Of a stretch of 64,000 nt of DNA, positions 25,867 through 33,745 are shown in pieces (the stretch's first letter is position 1; every line of letters begins with the position of its first letter). The stretch is from Bacteroides ilei (GTDB lineage Bacteria > Bacteroidota > Bacteroidia > Bacteroidales > Bacteroidaceae). The position numbers and the translations under genes are program-made. The notes beneath the pieces are model-generated. The model saw only the letters and a list, made by a program, of their open reading frames with translations. It searched no databases and was not told the origin of the DNA. The stretch is taken from positions 1,313,997 to 1,377,996 of the forward strand of contig NZ_LT635801.1 of assembly GCF_900128495.1 (NCBI RefSeq). Direction: 5' to 3'.

Positions 25867-26043
25867 CCGGAGCCGCTTCGGGTTTTATGGTGCTTTCCGG
25901 GGCTGGCGAAAAAGCCCTTTCCGACGTTTTTTCTTGCCAATTACGCTTCGCAGAAGGAAGAATTTGCAAGAAATGCAATTCAAAACGACGGAATCAGGCG
26001 CGACAGCCCATATTTGCACCGATAAAAACCGATGCGGTGACGG
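25867..26043 (-). promoter_or_regulatory. Palindromic leader A (putative single-stranded-DNA promoter)
   Basis: Nested arms on the + strand: GGTGC/GCACC (25889-25893, 26016-26020), GGGCTG/CAGCCC, TTCCGACGTTTT with AAAACGACGGAA, TTCTTGCCAATT with AATTTGCAAGAA, and an apical CTTC-GCA-GAAG. Outer pairs extend it to about 177 nt. CATATTTG, a near -7 box, lies at the 3' base. Controls the 24.6-25.8 kb unit by inference. Confidence 0.7.
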
Positions 26044-26149
26044 ACAGGAAAGCCAGACGGAAGAGAATACGGAAACCTGAAAGCAATAGAAAAGGACGAC
26101 TGGAAGCTAAAAAAGAGAAATTATATATCTATATATGGATAATTGTTCG

Positions 26150-26157
26150 TATATTTG
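26150..26157 (+). promoter_or_regulatory. -7 box for hipBA
   Basis: TATATTTG matches TAnnTTTG 26 bp before the ATG at 26184, in an AT-rich stretch with ATAT-type partial palindromes (26121-26180) that could be HipB operators. Confidence 0.5.
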
Positions 26158-26183
26158 TATATAAATAGTGATATATTGATATT

Positions 26184-26498
26184 ATGGAAGCAACGAACTA
26201 TACTACAAACAGTGATATGCTGACACTTCTGGCGTCGCGGGTCAAGGAGTACCGTCTGGCAGCCCGCATGAGCCAAAAGGAACTGGCCGAACAGTCGGGC
26301 GTGAGCCAGACGACAATCAGCCATTTTGAACAAGGGGTCAGCCGTAACCTGACCTTGGCCAATTTCATCTCCCTGCTGCGTGCGCTCGGTCAGGAAGAGC
26401 GGCTCGCAGAGATTCTGCCGGAACTTCCCATGCCGCCGATGGCGCTTCGGGAAATCGAGAAACTGATACCTAAACGAGTAAGGAGGGGTAAGAAATGA
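26184..26498 (+). CDS. hipB: HipB-like antitoxin, Xre HTH
   Basis: 104 residues. Residues 17-70 form a Xre-type helix-turn-helix (EYRLAARMSQKELAEQSGVSQ, TISHFEQG). The C-terminal tail is rich in P, E, R and K and probably contacts HipA. It overlaps hipA by 4 bp (ATGA), the usual toxin-antitoxin coupling. It should bind DNA upstream and repress the operon with HipA. This module is on the + strand, unlike the surrounding region, and lacks a palindromic leader. Confidence 0.88.
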   Translation: MEATNYTTNSDMLTLLASRVKEYRLAARMSQKELAEQSGVSQTTISHFEQGVSRNLTLANFISLLRALGQEERLAEILPELPMPPMALREIEKLIPKRVRRGKK

Positions 26499-27793
26499 TA
26501 GAAAGTCTCGATGTAATCCTATGGGATAAAAAGGTCGGCACGCTTGTCGCCAATCGGGAAGGACACCGCAGCAAAGCCTGTTTCTACTTCGACAGCGATT
26601 ATGTCCGCGACGGCTATGACATCGCCCCGCTCCGTGCGCCGGTAAAAGGGGTTGCCGCACAGCGCGGCCTGCCGGTCTATCCCGATGAAGAGCGGCTTTT
26701 CGGCGGCCTGCCGTCGTTCATAGCCGATTCACTGCCCGACCATTGGGGAAACACCGTATTCAACGAATGGGCCAAAGTGCATCATATCCGTATGAGGGAC
26801 TTGTCCGCCCTCGACCGTCTTGCCTATATCGGACGGAGTGGCATGGGGGCATTGGAATTCGTCCCGCCCACTGCCGAGGAACTGGAGACACCGTTCAAGG
26901 TCAAAATCGCCGACCTCTACCAACTGGCCCGGCAGGCTTTCGAAGAAGCCGGACGGTTCAACGTCCCGGTATCGGGCAACCTGATGGTCGAAAGCCTGTT
27001 CAAGGTGGGCACGTCCGCAGGAGGGCGACGACCCAAGGCGGTGGTCAACGTCAATTTCGAGGAGGGACAATGTTACTCCGGACAGGTGGCGACCCCTTAT
27101 CCGGGCTACACGCCGATGATCGTCAAGTTCGACGAACACCAGAAGATGCCGACGACACGGATAGAATACAGCTATTACCTGATGGCCGTGGATGCCGGGC
27201 TTCAGATGATGCCAAGCCGCCTGCTGGAAGGCGAGCAGACAGCGCACTTCCTGACCGAGCGTTTCGACCGCCGGAACGGCAAGAAGGTGCATATCCAGAC
27301 ATTGGCTGCCATGAACCCCTCGGCGGATTCTTACGAAGCACTGTTCGAGGTAGCTTGCCGTATCGGCGTGCCGCCGGGGGAACTCCGGCAACTGTTCCGC
27401 TCGATGGTGCTGAACGTGCTGGGCGGGAACGTCGATGACCATAACAAGAATTTCAGCTTCCTGATGGGCAATGACGGGGGTTGGCACGTTGCTCCAGCCT
27501 ACGACTACACGTTCTCGGTCGATCCGGACGCGCCGTATTATGTAAACCGCCACAGCATGACGGTCAACAACAAAACGGAGGGCATTGCAGCAGAGGATTT
27601 GATGGAAGTAGCCCGCCGGTACGGTATAAAGGCCGCAGAGCCGTTCATAGAAAAGGCCATAGGTATCGTCTCGCGTTACCCGGAATACGGCCGGGAGGCC
27701 GGTGTCGGAGAGGAATGGATAAAGACGATAGAAAAGGAAATCACCGCACGAGTGGAATGCGTGAGCGACAACCGGACGGGCCGATTAAAATAG
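26495..27793 (+). CDS. hipA: HipA-like serine/threonine kinase toxin
   Basis: 432 residues, full length for HipA. The N-terminal domain has WDKKVGTLVANREGH, and the central part has YIGRSGMGALEF. The kinase core carries NVDDHNKNFSFLM near residue 313 (catalytic Asp and metal-binding Asn), followed by PAYDYTFSVD for the metal-binding Asp. HipA kinases phosphorylate aminoacyl-tRNA synthetases and induce dormancy; here the pair likely stabilises the ICE. A terminator follows 28 bp later. Confidence 0.9.
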   Translation: MIESLDVILWDKKVGTLVANREGHRSKACFYFDSDYVRDGYDIAPLRAPVKGVAAQRGLPVYPDEERLFGGLPSFIADSLPDHWGNTVFNEWAKVHHIRMRDLSALDRLAYIGRSGMGALEFVPPTAEELETPFKVKIADLYQLARQAFEEAGRFNVPVSGNLMVESLFKVGTSAGGRRPKAVVNVNFEEGQCYSGQVATPYPGYTPMIVKFDEHQKMPTTRIEYSYYLMAVDAGLQMMPSRLLEGEQTAHFLTERFDRRNGKKVHIQTLAAMNPSADSYEALFEVACRIGVPPGELRQLFRSMVLNVLGGNVDDHNKNFSFLMGNDGGWHVAPAYDYTFSVDPDAPYYVNRHSMTVNNKTEGIAAEDLMEVARRYGIKAAEPFIEKAIGIVSRYPEYGREAGVGEEWIKTIEKEITARVECVSDNRTGRLK

Positions 27794-27820
27794 AACATGA
27801 GATTTCATGCAGGGAAAATG

Positions 27821-27850
27821 AACCCACCCGCTTTTGTGGCAGGTGGGTTT
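27821..27850. terminator. Bidirectional terminator between hipA and the convergent gene
   Basis: AACCCACC (27821-27828) and GGTGGGTT (27842-27849) pair with a T-rich right flank. It separates the + strand hipBA from the - strand gene ending at 27858. Confidence 0.75.
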
Positions 27851-27857
27851 GTCATTG

Positions 27858-28334
27858 TCATTCCGCCCCTTTCTTGCTTAGGAGGGTCAACTGGTCGGGA
27901 CGGTCGGGAAACCAATAGGCGTCGCTGTCAAGATACACGCATCTGCCACCGTTCCAAGGCTTCCTGAAAGCCAACACCTCTTTGGGGCCGAATACTACTC
28001 CATAATCGTTTGTAAATGCTACCATGTCGCCTACGGCCAAATCGTCCTCCGTTTCCATGACTTCGGAAAGGCGATTGTAAAACTCCATGCCTTCGGCTTC
28101 ACGTTCCGCTTTCCAGCGCAAAAAATCCTCTTTGTGACTTCTGCCCGTGCTTATCGGCAATAATTCCGAAGGCAAAACCTCCGCTTCCGAAGTACCGGAT
28201 GAAATCAGAATAATGCTGTCGTCTTCCATGTTTTCCGGTGCAGAAATCACTCGGTAAGCCCCGTCGGACAAACCGTTGTCCGGGTCATGCCAGTAAAGCA
28301 GATTCCCGGTCTTGATAAAATCGTATTTTCCCAT
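27858..28334 (-). CDS. Uncharacterised leading-region protein behind palindrome B
   Basis: 158 residues. It begins MGKYDFIKTGNLLYWHDPD and has a beta-rich N-terminal part, a charged helix (HKEDFLRWKAEREAEGMEF) and a second beta part (VGDMVAFTNDYGVVFGPKEV). No signal or membrane helix. A monocistronic unit between palindrome B and a terminator. Family not recognised. Confidence 0.65.
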   Translation of the reverse strand: MGKYDFIKTGNLLYWHDPDNGLSDGAYRVISAPENMEDDSIILISSGTSEAEVLPSELLPISTGRSHKEDFLRWKAEREAEGMEFYNRLSEVMETEDDLAVGDMVAFTNDYGVVFGPKEVLAFRKPWNGGRCVYLDSDAYWFPDRPDQLTLLSKKGAE

Positions 28335-28390
28335 TGTCTTGTAAGTTATTGATTATTTATTTCCCTTTTTTCGATCCCTTTCCTTCGGAA

Positions 28391-28559
28391 CCGCTTCGGG
28401 GTTTTACTGATGCAGTACACGGTCATCGGTACAGCTTCATACGACGGCTCTTCTTGCCAATTACGCTTCGCTTGGGAAGGAAGAATTTGCAAGAAGTGCA
28501 CTTCAAGCCGGCGAATCAAGCGCGATGTTCGACTTTCGCATCGGATAAAACCCGTGCGG
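28391..28559 (-). promoter_or_regulatory. Palindromic leader B
   Basis: Core 28409-28542 runs GATGC to GCATC. CATCG/CGATG replaces the GCTGTCG/CGACAGC pair of copy C. Further pairs are TTCTTGCCAATT with AATTTGCAAGAA and apical CTTC/GAAG. GGTTTTA/TAAAACC and CCGC/GCGG extend the base. The -7-like box is degraded here (GACTTTCG). Sits 57 bp upstream of the 27858-28334 gene. Confidence 0.68.
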
Positions 28560-28797
28560 TGAGGGACGGGAAAGCCGGACGGGAGAAACAGGCGGCTCGT
28601 GCCGCTATAAAAGGGAAAGAATGCAGTTATAAGAGGAAACGGGTGGTGGGGGGGGGTATTTGGGAGGCTGACTATAAAAGGACGAAAACGGGCGATAAAG
28701 ACAAAGGAGATAGCGCACCGACTGTGTTATCGGTACGCCATTTTGTACATTCAAATTTCGGAACCCGATGCTTTTCTATTCGTGGAACAATCCTTTT
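28560..28797. other. Gene-free stretch with repeated TATAAAAGG motifs
   Basis: No credible gene. Holds TATAAAAGGG (28606), a TTATAAGAGGA variant (28628), a G9-class G run and CTATAAAAGGA (28672). A GCGCACCGA/TCGGTACGC hairpin (28713-28738) may terminate the neighbouring leftward gene. Confidence 0.5.
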
Positions 28798-29313
28798 TCA
28801 AAAACATTCTTCTCCGAATGGCTCGATGTTCGCTTTTTGAAAAATTTGCGGGTTATGCTGATAAAGAAGCGGCAGGTTCAACATAGCCATAGGGTATTCC
28901 ACGAAGCCGCTCCTGCGCTTATACTCGGAATCGGTTGCCAGTCCGTTTTTCACCAAGAACTCCATTGCTTCGGGGTAATGATTGACGTCGATAAATGTAC
29001 GGTCCGGCAGACCGAGTGCGTCCATTTCCTCCAAATTAACGGAAAGCACGATATATTCGTCTTCATCTTCCACCATTACCAAGGTGAGAGCTAACCAACC
29101 ATTGCGGTAAAACTCTGGTACGAGGTAATACTGTTCGCCTCTGAACTCGTATTCTTTCTGCCTGAAAGAACTGTCCGGCTCTACGATTTCAAATTCATCT
29201 TCGCCTGTGGCAAAGGCTATCATAGGGTTACTGGCATCTACATACGCTTCACCTGCTTTGTAACACAAATACTCTTTGTTTTCCGAACGAACGATTGTAA
29301 ATTGAATTTCCAT
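28798..29313 (-). CDS. DUF4313-like leading-region protein
   Basis: 171 residues. The C-terminal two thirds match the pattern I know for DUF4313: NGWLALTLVMVEDEDEYIVLSVNLEE, then LPDRTFIDVNHYPEAMEFLVKNGLA and a GFVEYPMAMLNLPLL end. Such proteins are common on Bacteroidales ICEs and have no proven function. The protein is acidic and soluble. It is monocistronic behind palindrome H. Confidence 0.72.
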   Translation of the reverse strand: MEIQFTIVRSENKEYLCYKAGEAYVDASNPMIAFATGEDEFEIVEPDSSFRQKEYEFRGEQYYLVPEFYRNGWLALTLVMVEDEDEYIVLSVNLEEMDALGLPDRTFIDVNHYPEAMEFLVKNGLATDSEYKRRSGFVEYPMAMLNLPLLYQHNPQIFQKANIEPFGEECF

Positions 29314-29383
29314 AAACTTTTTTCGCTATTAATTGATTAAACATCGTTTTTATTTTTTCCCTTCTTTCGGAAGCCTTCAGGCT

Positions 29384-29612
29384 TCTCCCGTCGGGATTTG
29401 ATTTTTACGTGCATCAAAGATTGCCTTTCAGGGAGAAACAGGCAAGGAATTTGGACAGAATTTTATAGTTGCGGTATTGAGCGTCCGCGAAATATGGACG
29501 ATTGAAAATCGGGAAAGCTGCTGAAAAATTGTGTTCAAATAGCGTAGCGGTACTTGAATGTTCCTCCAAGGCAATACCTTTGCACCGGAAAAAGCATGTC
29601 CCGACGGGCAGA
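29384..29612 (-). promoter_or_regulatory. Palindromic leader H, with a consensus -7 box
   Basis: Longest copy (about 229 nt). Pairs: TCTCCCGTCGGGA with TCCCGACGGGCAGA at the base, GTGCA/TGCAC, ATTGCCTT/AAGGCAAT, then GACAGAATTTT near AAAATTGTGTT and an apical CGTCC/GGACG. TACCTTTG (29575-29582) on the 3' arm is a perfect -7 box with TTG 18 nt upstream, pointing rightward in duplex DNA while the gene is leftward. A GAAGCC/GGCTTC mini-hairpin lies nearer the gene. Confidence 0.68.
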
Positions 29613-29695
29613 GCCGTCGGCGAAGGGATTTCCATACAAAAGGAAAACGAAGGGGTAAAAAGGGAGATCTGCCGGTGGCAGGTGCTAAAAAAGAC

Positions 29696-29727
29696 AGCCG
29701 GGCTGCACTGCATGGCACAGCCCGGCT
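29696..29727 (-). terminator. Terminator after parB
   Basis: AGCCGGGCTG / CAGCCCGGCT stem with, on the - strand, a T-rich tail (TCTTTTTTAG). It lies 117 bp beyond the parB stop. Confidence 0.75.
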
Positions 29728-29843
29728 TCGGGCATTGCCGTACCGATGTCACGTATGCAGTCCTCACAGTTATCGTTACCTCCTTTTGTAGGTAATATGC
29801 AAATCAGCAGAACGGATTTCTCCGCCCTGCTTCTGAATTATGG

Positions 29844-31589
29844 TCAAGCTGCCGTTTCTTCAGGCTGTGGCAGTGCTTCGGGTTGCGCTTCTGCCGTGAC
29901 TTGTGTTTCTTCGGTCTCGGCGGCTTCTGTCTGCTTCTCCTGCTGTTCCTTTACCAACAGCACGGCTTTGCGTTCCTCGATACGTTTATGGCGTTTCTCA
30001 TACACCTCATTGTATTCACTTTCAATTCCGGCGAGCGTGTCGGGCATGTGCTTACGGGCAAAATCGAGCAAGAGGGTGGCGGCAGCGTTACTACCGTATG
30101 CGCCTTTGAAGCTCTCTATCAAGAAATCCCTACGGATAACGGCTTTCTGCTTGGCTGTGAGGTTGGCGATGATGTCCATCTTTTCTTCGTCCGTAAGATG
30201 TTGATAGACTTCTTTCTCTTCGATACCGAATATCTCGAAGTGTTCCTTGCGGAGAGACGACAGCAGGAAGAAATATATCATCTTTTCTTCGTCCTGCGTG
30301 AATTTGCTTTCGGACATATCGACATCCAAAATCTGTTTCTTGGTATCTTCTACCGTTTTCTCACGGGCTATTTCCTTGTTACGCTCGTCCTGCTTCTCCA
30401 GTTTCTCCATCGGGGAGAGCGTTTTTTCGGTTGCTTCGTTTGCATTGACGGTGGCACTTGCCTTATAGCGCAGTGTAATTTCTTTCTGCCCGATGCAGAT
30501 ATAAAACGTAAGTTCGCCCGTGTCGATTCGTTCATGGATTGACCTGCATTTTTCCATATAGTTGCTGAAATCCTGCTCGTACTCCTTGTATGCCTGTTCG
30601 TATTCCTCGATAGTGTCGTATTCTTCCTTTTCGGGAGCTACGGGCGTTTCGGGGTATGCCGTGGCATAGGTATTTAAATGCTCAACCTCGTACCCCATAG
30701 CGGTAAGGCGTTCCACTGCAACCACATTATTGTTGAAATCTTGGTAGCCCAACGATACGGAGGGGTATTGTTCCACAAACTGCAAGGCTTTCTCCACGAG
30801 ATAGGAGGCGTTCATTTCGGCCAGACAACTCCGGTTGGCGCAATTTCCGCAACCACCCTCGCAGAACAACATCATGTTGTTGGTATTGTGGGGGCATGAG
30901 GCGCACAGGGTCTTATCGAATGCGTAACGGCTAAGGTCTGTCGTGAAATCCTGTTCGATAAACTTTGCTACCTCGGCGGCTTTCAGTCCTCGCCAACTGT
31001 TGTAAGAATCGGCTTTCAAATGCTTGTCGTACACCTCTTTCTGAATATCCGTACCGTACCGGCAAATTTCGCTCGCCACGCTGATTGTGATTTCGTCCTT
31101 TTCCAGAAGTTCGGCTATTTCGGGTATCAGTGAGACGAATTTCAAACGGGTACGGATATAGTTCTCGTTCTTGCCGAACTGCACGGCCAACGACTGCACA
31201 TCATAGCGACCACTCTCTATAAGTTTTTGGTAAGCGTTGGCTTCTTCTATGGGGGTAACGTCCTTGCGTTGCAGGTTCTCCGTTACGGCCATTTCGGCGG
31301 CGGTCTCGTCCGAAACGTTCAGCAAGATAGCCGAAATTTCTTCCAATCCTGCCAAAAGGGAAGCACGATACCTGCGTTCTCCGAAAACAATCTCAAACTT
31401 TCCGCTTTCATCAATGGGGCGCACTCCGATAGGTTGCAATACTCCCTGCTGACGAATGCTCTCGGCCAGTTCGGCAAGGCTCACCTCGTCAAAGTACTTG
31501 CGTGGGTTATAACTGCTCGGCTGAATGTTTGCCAGTGCTACCGATACGATGTTTTTCTCTGCTACAGATTGAATGTTTGCTGTTTCCAT
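29844..31589 (-). CDS. parB: ParB/Spo0J-like protein with Cys-rich insert
   Basis: 581 residues, about twice the size of chromosomal ParB. ParB/sulfiredoxin-like domain: NPRKYFDEVSLAELAESIRQQG and the FGERRYRASLLAG CTP-binding/GERRxR motif near residue 70, then an HTH region (VQSLAVQFGKNENYIRTRL). Residues 228-256 hold a CxxC...CxxxCxxC...C cluster that may bind zinc. The C-terminal half is charged and helical. Separated from parA by palindrome C and one small gene. Such ParB-like proteins are frequent in leading regions; a role in maintenance or anti-defence is possible. Confidence 0.85.
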   Translation of the reverse strand: METANIQSVAEKNIVSVALANIQPSSYNPRKYFDEVSLAELAESIRQQGVLQPIGVRPIDESGKFEIVFGERRYRASLLAGLEEISAILLNVSDETAAEMAVTENLQRKDVTPIEEANAYQKLIESGRYDVQSLAVQFGKNENYIRTRLKFVSLIPEIAELLEKDEITISVASEICRYGTDIQKEVYDKHLKADSYNSWRGLKAAEVAKFIEQDFTTDLSRYAFDKTLCASCPHNTNNMMLFCEGGCGNCANRSCLAEMNASYLVEKALQFVEQYPSVSLGYQDFNNNVVAVERLTAMGYEVEHLNTYATAYPETPVAPEKEEYDTIEEYEQAYKEYEQDFSNYMEKCRSIHERIDTGELTFYICIGQKEITLRYKASATVNANEATEKTLSPMEKLEKQDERNKEIAREKTVEDTKKQILDVDMSESKFTQDEEKMIYFFLLSSLRKEHFEIFGIEEKEVYQHLTDEEKMDIIANLTAKQKAVIRRDFLIESFKGAYGSNAAATLLLDFARKHMPDTLAGIESEYNEVYEKRHKRIEERKAVLLVKEQQEKQTEAAETEETQVTAEAQPEALPQPEETAA

Positions 31590-31628
31590 AATTCATAAAT
31601 TTTAAATTGTTATTAATTGATTGTTTGA

Positions 31629-31892
31629 TTAATTAATGCCGTTTTTATCGGTGTCATACTCGTACATCTGCGGATTGTCGTACCCCTCGAACGATAGCCG
31701 GAACGTGTCGAAGTCTTTCCTGCTTGCCAGTCTGACGGTATCGTTTTTCCCGATGAAATAGGGTTCGAGCATTGTCCGAGACGGTGCGCCAAGCGTTACC
31801 CTGTCTGCCAACGTGCAAACTTTGTCGGGTTGTTCGGGCATGATATAACCCAGTGCGTACTCGTTGTAAACTACCAATTTGATTTTATCCAT
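31629..31892 (-). CDS. Small uncharacterised protein cotranscribed with parB
   Basis: 87 residues from the ATG at 31892 (MDKIKLVVYNEYALGYIMPEQPD). The longer frame to 32117 translates the palindrome and is rejected. Beta-rich, with LADRVTLGAPSRTMLEPYFIGKND. It lies 39 bp before parB and directly behind palindrome C. Family not recognised. Confidence 0.65.
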   Translation of the reverse strand: MDKIKLVVYNEYALGYIMPEQPDKVCTLADRVTLGAPSRTMLEPYFIGKNDTVRLASRKDFDTFRLSFEGYDNPQMYEYDTDKNGIN

Positions 31893-31954
31893 ATCGCTGT
31901 CAATTTTAAGTTGTTTTTTTCTTTCCCTCTTTTCGGTTCCTTTCTCTGCCTGAA

Positions 31955-32120
31955 CCGCTTGAGGTTTTACGGATGCGGTACACGGCTGTCGGTACAGCTT
32001 CATACGACGGCTTTTCCTGCCAATTACTCTTTCGCAGAAAGGAAGAATTTGCAGGAAATGCACTTCAAGCCGCCGTATCAAGCGCGACAGCAGACCTTTG
32101 CATCTGATAAAACACAACGG
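31955..32120 (-). promoter_or_regulatory. Palindromic leader C (type copy)
   Basis: Core 31972-32104. + strand arms: GATGC/GCATC, GCTGTCG/CGACAGC, CTTCATACGACGGCTT with AAGCCGCCGTATCAAG, TTTCCTGCCAATT with AATTTGCAGGAAA, and apical CTTTC-GCA-GAAAG. GTTTTA/TAAAAC extends the base. GACCTTTG (32093-32100) sits on the 3' arm. Precedes the parB unit. Confidence 0.75.
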
Positions 32121-32307
32121 TGACGGCAGAGAATGAGACCGGGAAAGCGGTAAAGGAATCGGTAGAAAAGGAATATGCCTGTTAGGGTTAGAAAGGGAAT
32201 AAAACGGGCAGCATGCCTGCGCTTGCAGGCAGGTAAAAAAGAATAGGCGGTAAGACTATAAAGGAGGAATGCGCCCTATGGAAACAGCGGGCGGGTAGAA
32301 AAGGACG
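32121..32307. other. Gene-free stretch with AGAAAAGGA/TATAAAGGAGG motifs
   Basis: No gene. Contains GTAGAAAAGGA twice (about 32163, 32296) and CTATAAAGGAGG (32256-32267), the same purine-rich motif that follows other palindromes. Confidence 0.45.
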
Positions 32308-32347
32308 CATGGCTGCCGTCTCCTTGGTGGGGAGACGCTGCAGCCAT
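32308..32347 (-). terminator. Terminator after the parA operon
   Basis: CATGGCTGC.GTCTCC pairs with GGAGAC.GCAGCCATG in a long stem just 7 bp beyond the stop of the 32355-32609 gene. Confidence 0.7.
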
Positions 32348-32354
32348 GATCTTT

Positions 32355-32609
32355 TTACTGTTCGTTCTTTTCCAGGTACTCTTTCATCGCCTCGTTCACG
32401 ATGTCTTTCAGCGACATGTTCTTCTTGATGGCGAGGAATTTCATGCGGTTATGGATGCTCTTGTTGATGATAAAGTTGCAATGGACCGCCGTTTCTTTTT
32501 CCGTGGGGGCTGCTACCGGCTGCTTCCCGCCGGTAGATTTTTTCGTGGGCGACAGCAACCCGTCCAGTCCGCCCTTCATGCTGTCTTTCAGTAAATCGCT
32601 CTTGCTCAT
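32355..32609 (-). CDS. Ribbon-helix-helix-like partition partner
   Basis: 84 residues. The last 45 residues (VHCNFIINKSIHNRMKFLAIKKNMSLKDIVNEAMKEYLEKN, in turns) match a CopG/ribbon-helix-helix fold, the DNA-binding partner often paired with ParA on plasmids. The N-terminus is flexible and basic. It starts 7 bp after parA stops, so they form one operon. It probably binds the nearby AT-rich palindromes. Confidence 0.7.
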   Translation of the reverse strand: MSKSDLLKDSMKGGLDGLLSPTKKSTGGKQPVAAPTEKETAVHCNFIINKSIHNRMKFLAIKKNMSLKDIVNEAMKEYLEKNEQ

Positions 32610-32615
32610 ATCGGG

Positions 32616-33371
32616 TTATTTTAATTTCAGTACCTCTTGTGCCAGAGCCATGTAGTCCTTAGCTCCGTTGCTGTTCTTGCTATACTCGAAGATGTTCTTG
32701 CCCTTTATAGGCGCTTCGGCCAAAGATACATTGTCCCGTATAACGGTCTTGAACACCTTGTCGCAGAATGAATCCTTGACGAGTTCGGCCACGCTCTTGT
32801 TCAGCGTCTTACGTTTGTCAAACTGCGTAATGACGATACCGCCAATGGCGAGTTTCGGGTTCAAGCGTTCCTGGACGGTGGTAATCACGTTCATGATCTT
32901 GGCCATGCCGCGCATAGCGAGGAACTGTGCCTGTACCGGGATAATCAGGTAGTCTGCCGCAGTAAGGGCGTTCAGTGTCAGCAATCCCAGCGAGGGCGGA
33001 CAGTCGATAAGGATATAATCGAATTTCCGGTGATCGAGCGATTTGGCTATCAGCCCGCTCAATATCAGTTCCCGTCCCGGCTCGTTGATGAGTTCGGCCT
33101 CGGCAGCCGAGAGATCGAGACAAGACGGTACGACGGTAACACCTCCTGCCGTTTCAACTAACGGCAAGGGGTATTTGCCTTTCATCGCCCCGTACACGGT
33201 CTGTTCCTCCTCAATGGAGAGGCCGAAGGATTCCGTGAGATTTGCCTGACCATCCATGTCGATAGCCAGCACGCGCTTTTTCTTTTGCTGCAAGGCCGCA
33301 GCCAGATTGATGGTGGTGGTCGTCTTTCCGACCCCGCCTTTATGGTTTAGAACCGCAATTATTTTTGTCAT
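32616..33371 (-). CDS. parA: ParA partition ATPase
   Basis: 251 residues. The deviant Walker A is HKGGVGKTTTTINLAAAL (residues 10-27), the A' motif is AIDMDGQANLTESFG, and Walker B is YILIDCPPSLGLLT near residue 120. It has ParA/Soj length and no N-terminal HTH, so autoregulation would depend on a partner. The AT-rich palindrome array immediately upstream (33398-33510) is the likely operator or centromere. It helps keep the ICE when excised or replicating. Confidence 0.92.
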   Translation of the reverse strand: MTKIIAVLNHKGGVGKTTTTINLAAALQQKKKRVLAIDMDGQANLTESFGLSIEEEQTVYGAMKGKYPLPLVETAGGVTVVPSCLDLSAAEAELINEPGRELILSGLIAKSLDHRKFDYILIDCPPSLGLLTLNALTAADYLIIPVQAQFLAMRGMAKIMNVITTVQERLNPKLAIGGIVITQFDKRKTLNKSVAELVKDSFCDKVFKTVIRDNVSLAEAPIKGKNIFEYSKNSNGAKDYMALAQEVLKLK

Positions 33372-33397
33372 AACATATTGCCTTTAAATTCAATACA

Positions 33398-33510
33398 AAG
33401 ATAATACTATTTTTAGTAATTACTAAATTTAGTATATACTAATTTACTACAATATATCATTTTAGTATATTAGTATTATAGTATTTACTATTATACTAAA
33501 TATAGTATAT
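33398..33510. promoter_or_regulatory. TAGTA-type palindrome array upstream of parA
   Basis: TTTAGTAATTACTAAA is a perfect 16-bp palindrome (about 33411-33426), followed by TTAGTATATACTAA and several half-sites (TAGTATT, TTTACTA, TATAGTAT) over 110 bp. The spacing and location suit ParA-operon operators or a parS-like site. The same motif recurs at 40428-40510. Confidence 0.6.
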
Positions 33511-33623
33511 GCTATACAGTAAGGCAGATTTGCTCTGTACTACAGTACTTTTTAAATGCAAGAATTAAGTGTATTCTTCAGAAAAAATCCTTCGAGTACA
33601 CTTTACAGATGAGTACAAAAAAA

Positions 33624-33665
33624 CAAGAGAATCCATAGCAATTATTGTAGCAATAGATTCTCTTG
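33624..33665 (-). terminator. Terminator of the 33.7-39.9 kb cargo operon
   Basis: CAAGAGAATC (33624-33633) and GATTCTCTTG (33656-33665) are perfect inverse complements, with TTTTTTT downstream on the - strand. Confidence 0.8.
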
Positions 33666-33745
33666 TCTAATAAGGCTTGGTTTATTTATCAGCAAATTTC
33701 AAATGAGAAAGGGTCAGAAAGTAAATCAATAGATATTTTACAAAT

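Noticed and set aside
25814..25978. Longer N-terminus for the 25616-25813 gene, reading through palindrome A
   Set aside because: The same peptide-like frame appears in several palindromes but in different registers because of indels in the tip (CTTC/GAAG versus CTTTC/GAAAG). Structure, not protein, is conserved, so these leaders are not coding.
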